A stretch of DNA of 64,000 nucleotides from Sphingomonas kyeonggiensis (lineage in GTDB: Bacteria; Pseudomonadota; Alphaproteobacteria; Sphingomonadales; Sphingomonadaceae). How positions within the stretch are numbered: the stretch's first letter is position 1; each line of letters begins with the position of its first letter. The stretch spans positions 1,364,001 to 1,428,000 of the forward strand of contig NZ_JACIEH010000001.1 of the NCBI RefSeq assembly GCF_014196745.1. Reading direction: 5' to 3'. Positions 59,918 to 64,000 of this stretch are shown piece after piece. A model generated the notes under the pieces. That model searched no databases. It was not told the DNA's origin and saw nothing but the letters and a program-made list of their open reading frames with translations. The position numbers were made by a program, and so were the translations under genes.

Positions 59918-60340
59918 TCAGCCGAACAGCGTGGTCGTGCCGATGCCCATCGCCAGCGACGGCCATAGCATCATCAGGATGCCGACCAGGCTGATCAGGA
60001 ACACGATCGTGCGAACCACCGGCACGCCGGCGGCATAGAGCGGCAGGTAGACGATCCGGCCGCCCAGCCAGAGCAGGGCGCCGAGCTGGGTCCAGAAGGT
60101 TTGGGTTCCGGTGACGCTCAGCGCGATCACTGCGATGATCGCCAGCGGGAAGGTCTCGAAGAAATTGGCCTGGGCGCGCATCATCCGGCCGACGATCGGG
60201 GCAGGGGGCGGCAGTTCCTCGTCACGGGCGCCCATGTTCCACTTCGGCCCATATTGCCGCGTCTTCACCTGCGCGGCGCCGAAGATGTGCACCAGCGCCA
60301 ACAGGCAGCTCCAAACCAGAACGGCGATTTCCAGACGCAT
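59918..60340 (-). CDS. MAPEG family protein
   Basis: This protein of 140 residues has four membrane helices and the family's features: the RAQANFFETFPLAI segment after the first loop (conserved Asn/Glu) and the LWLGGRIVYLPLYAAG helix. MAPEG proteins are membrane-associated glutathione or eicosanoid enzymes in eukaryotes; bacterial members are mostly uncharacterised. It is divergent from valS. Confidence 0.87.
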   Translation of the reverse strand: MRLEIAVLVWSCLLALVHIFGAAQVKTRQYGPKWNMGARDEELPPPAPIVGRMMRAQANFFETFPLAIIAVIALSVTGTQTFWTQLGALLWLGGRIVYLPLYAAGVPVVRTIVFLISLVGILMMLWPSLAMGIGTTTLFG

Positions 60341-60449
60341 CGTGATCTCCCTCCCAGGCCCGATCGTTGCGCCTTTGTATCAACAACCGGCATTTCCTGC
60401 GAGTTTTGTATCGACCCGGGCCCCGGCTCGCCGCTAAAGCCGCTCGATC

Positions 60450-63128
60450 ATGACCGAGCTTCCGAAGACCTTCGACCCCGCCGAACTCGAATCCCGCTGG
60501 TACCAGCATTGGGAAAGCAACGGCCTGTTCCGCCCCGAGCGCGACGGCGCCGATCCCTGGACGCTGGTCAACCCGCCGCCCAATGTGACGGGCAGCCTCC
60601 ACATCGGGCACGCGCTCGACAACACGCTGCAGGACATTCTGGTCCGCCATGCCCGGCTGAAGGGCAAGGACGCGCGCTGGGTGGTAGGCACCGATCATGC
60701 CGGCATCGCGACCCAGATGGTCGTCGAGCGCCAGATGAACCTCAGGCAGCAGAAGCGCACCGACTTCACGCGCGAGGAATTCGTCGCGAAGGTCTGGGAA
60801 TGGAAGGAAGAGAGCGGCGGCGAGATCACGCAGCAGCTCCGCCGCCTCGGCTGCTCGATGGACTGGTCCGAAGAGCGCTTCACCATGGACGAGGGCTTCT
60901 CCAAGGCCGTCCTCAAGGTGTTCGTCGAGCTGCACCGGCAGAAGCTGCTGTACCGCGACAAGCGCCTGGTGAACTGGGATCCGGGCCTCGGCACCGCGAT
61001 CAGCGACCTCGAGGTCGAGACCAAGGACGTCAAGGGCAGCTTCTGGCACCTGAAATACCCGCTCGCCGACGGATCGGGCTTCATCGAGGTCGCGACCACG
61101 CGACCCGAGACGATGCTCGCCGACATGGCCGTGGCGGTGAACGCCGAGGATACGCGCTACACCGCTTTGGTCGGCAAGATGGTCAAGCTGCCGATCACCG
61201 GCCGCCTGATCCCGATCGTCACCGACGAGCATGCCGATCCCGAGCTCGGCTCGGGCGCGGTGAAGATCACGCCAGGGCATGACTTCAACGACTTCGAGGT
61301 CGGCCGCCGTGCCGGGATCGAAGCGCGCGGCATGCTCAACATGCTCGACGCCAAGGCCCGCATCACCCAGACGTCCGACGGGCTGATCCCCGCCGAGCTG
61401 CTCGGCATCGACCGGTTCGAGGCGCGCAAGCTGGTGGTCGCGCGGCTCAAGGCCGAGGGCTTCCTGATCCCGCATGTCGACAAGGACGGCGAGGAGCATG
61501 ATGCCGAGCCGCGCACGATCGCGACGCCGTTCGGCGACCGCTCGGGCGACGTGATCGAACCCTGGCTGACCGATCAATGGTATGTCGATGCCGCGACGCT
61601 GGCGAAGCCCGCGATCGAGGCGGTCCGCTCGGGTGCGACCAAGGTCGTGCCGAAGAGCTGGGAGAAGACCTATTTCAACTGGATGGAAAACATCCAGCCC
61701 TGGTGCGTCTCGCGCCAGCTCTGGTGGGGTCACCAGATCCCGGCTTGGTTCGACGCTGACGGCACTGCCTATGTCGCCGAGACCGAAGCGGAAGCCCAGG
61801 CGCAGGCAGGCGAGGGCGTTGCGCTCACCCGCGATCCCGACGTGCTCGACACCTGGTTCTCCTCCGCGCTCTGGCCCTTCGCGACTATGGGCTGGCCGGA
61901 GAACCCCGATCCCACGCTCGGCGGGCGCTACCCGAACGACGTGCTGATCTCGGGCTTCGACATCCTGTTCTTCTGGGATGCCCGCATGATGATGCAGGGC
62001 TTGCAGTTCATGAAGGCAGTGCCCTTCAAGACGCTGTATCTCCACGGTCTTGTCCGCGCTGCGGACGGGCAGAAGATGTCCAAGTCGAAGGGCAATGTCG
62101 TCAATCCGCTCGGGCTGATCGACAATTACGGCGCCGATGCGCTGCGCTTCTTCATGGCGGCGATGGAAAGCCAGGGCCGCGACATCAAGATGGATGAGCG
62201 CCGGATCGAGGGCTATCGCAACTTCGCGACCAAGCTGTGGAACGCCGCGCGCTTTGCCCAGTCGAACGGCATCTCGGCATCGACCACGATCGAAGCGCCC
62301 GAGGCGGCGCTGGCGGTCAACCGCTGGATCATCGCTGAGACGGTTGCCACCGTGCAGGCGCTCGACCTGGCGCTGGCGGACCTGCGCTTCGACGAGGCTG
62401 CCAACACGATCTACCAGTTCGTCTGGAGCCGCTTCTGCGACTGGTATCTCGAACTCATCAAGCCGGTGCTCCAGGGCGAAGGCGCCGAGGGCGTCGAAGA
62501 GACCCGCGCGGTCGCCGGCTGGGTGCTCGACCAGATCCTGGTCATGCTCCATCCGTTCATGCCCTTCATCACCGAAGAGCTGTGGTCGAAGATGGGCCCG
62601 CGCGATCATGAGCTGATCGTCGCGAAGTGGCCGATGGCCGATGCCCGTGCGCTCGATCCTGCGGCCGCGCAGGAGATCGACTGGCTGATCCGCCTGGTCA
62701 GCGAGATCCGCGCCGCCCGCACCGAGCTCAACGTGCCGCCGGGCGCCCGCCTGCCGATCTTCGTGCGCGATGCTTCGGCAGAGACCACCGCCCGCCTCGG
62801 TCGCCAGGACGCGGCGCTGGCGCGTCTGGCCCGTGTCGATCAGGCTTCGGGTGAAGTGCCCGCCGGCGGTTCGCTGCAGATCGTCGTCGACGAAGCGACC
62901 TTCGTGGTGCCCCTCGGCGACGTGGTCGACATCGAAGCGGAAAAGACCCGTCTCGCCAAGGCAATCGCGGCGGCCGAGAAGGAGCGTGACGGCCTGGCCG
63001 GTCGCCTGAACAACCCGAGCTTCGTCGAAAAGGCCAAGCCCGAGGCTGTCGAGAAGGCCCGTGCCGACCATGCCGAAAAGGCCGCCGAGGCCGAACGGTT
63101 GGGCGCCGCGCTCAAGCGGTTGGGCTGA
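60450..63128 (+). CDS. valS: Valyl-tRNA synthetase
   Basis: ValRS, 892 residues, is a class I enzyme. The HIGH motif is in [15 protein letters not shown] at about residues 43-57, followed by the CP1 editing domain with [16 protein letters not shown]. The KMSKS loop is [10 protein letters not shown]. The anticodon-binding domain (KLWNAARF and the helices after it) precedes a C-terminal coiled-coil arm (about 830-892) characteristic of ValRS. A REP-type palindrome follows the stop. Confidence 0.98.
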   Translation: MTELPKTFDPAELESRWYQHWESNGLFRPERDGADPWTLVNPPPNVTGSLHIGHALDNTLQDILVRHARLKGKDARWVVGTDHAGIATQMVVERQMNLRQQKRTDFTREEFVAKVWEWKEESGGEITQQLRRLGCSMDWSEERFTMDEGFSKAVLKVFVELHRQKLLYRDKRLVNWDPGLGTAISDLEVETKDVKGSFWHLKYPLADGSGFIEVATTRPETMLADMAVAVNAEDTRYTALVGKMVKLPITGRLIPIVTDEHADPELGSGAVKITPGHDFNDFEVGRRAGIEARGMLNMLDAKARITQTSDGLIPAELLGIDRFEARKLVVARLKAEGFLIPHVDKDGEEHDAEPRTIATPFGDRSGDVIEPWLTDQWYVDAATLAKPAIEAVRSGATKVVPKSWEKTYFNWMENIQPWCVSRQLWWGHQIPAWFDADGTAYVAETEAEAQAQAGEGVALTRDPDVLDTWFSSALWPFATMGWPENPDPTLGGRYPNDVLISGFDILFFWDARMMMQGLQFMKAVPFKTLYLHGLVRAADGQKMSKSKGNVVNPLGLIDNYGADALRFFMAAMESQGRDIKMDERRIEGYRNFATKLWNAARFAQSNGISASTTIEAPEAALAVNRWIIAETVATVQALDLALADLRFDEAANTIYQFVWSRFCDWYLELIKPVLQGEGAEGVEETRAVAGWVLDQILVMLHPFMPFITEELWSKMGPRDHELIVAKWPMADARALDPAAAQEIDWLIRLVSEIRAARTELNVPPGARLPIFVRDASAETTARLGRQDAALARLARVDQASGEVPAGGSLQIVVDEATFVVPLGDVVDIEAEKTRLAKAIAAAEKERDGLAGRLNNPSFVEKAKPEAVEKARADHAEKAAEAERLGAALKRLG

Positions 63129-63136
63129 ACATATAT

Positions 63137-63164
63137 CGTCACCCCGGCGAAAGCCGGGGTGACG
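63137..63164. repeat. REP-like 28-bp palindrome, single copy
   Basis: Perfect arms CGTCACCCCGGC and complement enclose a GAAA tetraloop, eight bases after the valS stop. It is the same family as at 6637 and 16152. Five T residues begin about eight bases further on, so a terminator role is possible but not typical. Confidence 0.82.
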
Positions 63165-63280
63165 TTACAGGTTTTTACGAAACTCCCGAAACGGGACGCC
63201 GTTAACCAAGCTTATCCATACCCTCCGGGCGGCAGGGGCCGTTAACGAACTTCGGTATCGTTAACCCCCTCGGAGTTCCC

Positions 63281-64000
63281 ATGAACCGCTTCCTGCTCTC
63301 CGCCGGCGTCGCGGCGGCGGCGCTGTTCGCTGCTGTGCCGGCTTCTGCCCAGTCCGTTGCCGGCCTCGATGCGCTGCGCACCTGGAACCTGGTCGTGCTC
63401 GGGGACCTGACGTCCTCGTCGGAAGTGGAGGGGCGCACGTTCGTGGGCGGCAACCTCAACGGCAATTCGTCCAACTATCAGATCGGCACGCCGAAGCCGA
63501 ACGCGCTCGGCATCCCGGGTCTCACCGTGGTGGGTGACGTCAACGGCTCGACCAAGAACCTCAACAACGGCTCAGGCGCGGTGATCGGCGGCAACGTCAA
63601 CAGCGGCTTCAACCTCAATGGCGCGGCGCAGACGGTGAAGGTCGGCGGGACGATCGCCAACACCAACGTCAACCAGAACACCGTCCAGTCGGGCCTCGCC
63701 ACCAGCGATCCGGCCTTCTCGGTGAACCTGAAGCAGCAGGGCAGCCTGCTCAGCTCCAGCCTGACCGACCTGTCGAAGACGCTGGGCGGGCTCGACGGCA
63801 ATTCGAACCTGGCGATCGCCGGCAATCGCGGCACCTTCAACGCCGTGCCCAATGCGGACGGCGTGGCGGTGTTCAACATCAGCGCCGCCGACCTCGACAA
63901 GATCGGGGAGATCCAGTTCAACCTGAACGGCGCCGACACCGCGATCGTCAACGTCAGCGGCGCGAACGTCACGCTCAACGACAATTTCTTCGGCGGCACC
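63281..64000 (+). CDS. Choice-of-anchor A family protein (partial at window end)
   Basis: The first 240 residues are present; the gene runs off the window. A signal peptide (cleavage after ASAQ at about residue 24) is followed by LRTWNLVVLGDLTSSSEVEGRTFVGGNL-like sequence, the start of the choice-of-anchor A (collagen-binding-like) domain. Asn/Gly-rich strands follow. In many members a C-terminal PEP-CTERM or similar sorting signal anchors the protein to the cell surface, but that part is outside the window. CGGAG at 63271-63275 is a good ribosome site for ATG 63281. Confidence 0.8.
   Translation, partial: MNRFLLSAGVAAAALFAAVPASAQSVAGLDALRTWNLVVLGDLTSSSEVEGRTFVGGNLNGNSSNYQIGTPKPNALGIPGLTVVGDVNGSTKNLNNGSGAVIGGNVNSGFNLNGAAQTVKVGGTIANTNVNQNTVQSGLATSDPAFSVNLKQQGSLLSSSLTDLSKTLGGLDGNSNLAIAGNRGTFNAVPNADGVAVFNISAADLDKIGEIQFNLNGADTAIVNVSGANVTLNDNFFGGT

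Noticed and set aside
60222..63071. A 949-codon open frame on the minus strand
   Set aside because: It is antisense to valS, which has all ValRS motifs; the minus product is low-complexity His/Arg/Leu/Asp-rich.

Overview
The window is GC-rich, densely packed chromosomal DNA from an alphaproteobacterium, most probably a sphingomonad (Sphingomonas or a close relative). The evidence is the run nuoL-M-N, birA, coaX, RNase J, DUF1467; a pyruvate dehydrogenase E1-beta with its own lipoyl domain; a PopZ/DUF2497 gene next to TolC and ValS; TorF-type porin, DUF4170 and DUF3618 proteins; and many GTG starts and ATGA/TGATG overlaps. I see no prophage, transposase, CRISPR array or plasmid gene. The genus is inferred from recognised gene families, not from a search. 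| Layout. 1-7.0 kb: end of the complex I operon running into biotin ligase, pantothenate kinase and RNase J. 7.0-12.6 kb: a palindromic repeat, an unknown HEAT-like protein, a long membrane-anchored coiled-coil protein divergent from an Hpt-like protein without its histidine, and a secreted protein. 11.4-16.9 kb: a minus-strand group with MoxR ATPase, GFA protein, CHAP amidase, GT-C glycosyltransferase and VWA protein. 17.1-22.9 kb: rpoD, dnaG, a Pro-Thr lipoprotein and a YqeY protein. 22.9-29.3 kb: carA, a small secreted protein, carB, greA and a rhomboid protein. 29.2-31.0 kb: DUF4170 plus a four-gene set of small envelope proteins like the enterobacterial yqjD-yqjE group. 31.1-36.9 kb: enolase, small secreted protein, TorF porin, FtsB/DivIC-like protein, pdhA and pdhB. 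36.9-40.3 kb: three overlapping TadE/TadG-type genes. 40.4-47.0 kb: a squalene/phytoene-synthase-like protein, EF-hand protein, trmFO, lysoplasmalogenase, DUF488 and a large MASE1-PAS histidine kinase. 47.0-53.7 kb: a class II DAHP synthase fused to an XRE-type helix-turn-helix, an ArsR/SRPBCC pair, a 2-hydroxyacid dehydrogenase, a lipoprotein, cysS, two small proteins and tRNA-Cys. 53.8-64 kb: a PCMT-like protein, TolC, PopZ, S9 peptidase, membrane proteins, valS and the start of a choice-of-anchor A protein cut by the window edge. | The most unusual item is the DAHP synthase at 47040-48632. About 73 residues of a Cro/C1-type DNA-binding domain sit in frame before a complete class II enzyme. 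Two matching 17-bp inverted repeats (TTWCCC-N5-GGGTAA) lie just upstream, and the codon where an ordinary DAHP synthase would begin has its own strong ribosome binding site. This suggests that the first shikimate-pathway enzyme carries its own repressor domain, with a possible second, shorter product. | Other points of note are a family of about 80-bp paired palindromes (REPIN-like) with conserved spacers plus single hairpins, a repeat that now encodes the C-terminus of the GFA protein, an isolated TadE/TadE/TadG operon, and an inverted repeat ahead of pdhA. Most of the rest is housekeeping.
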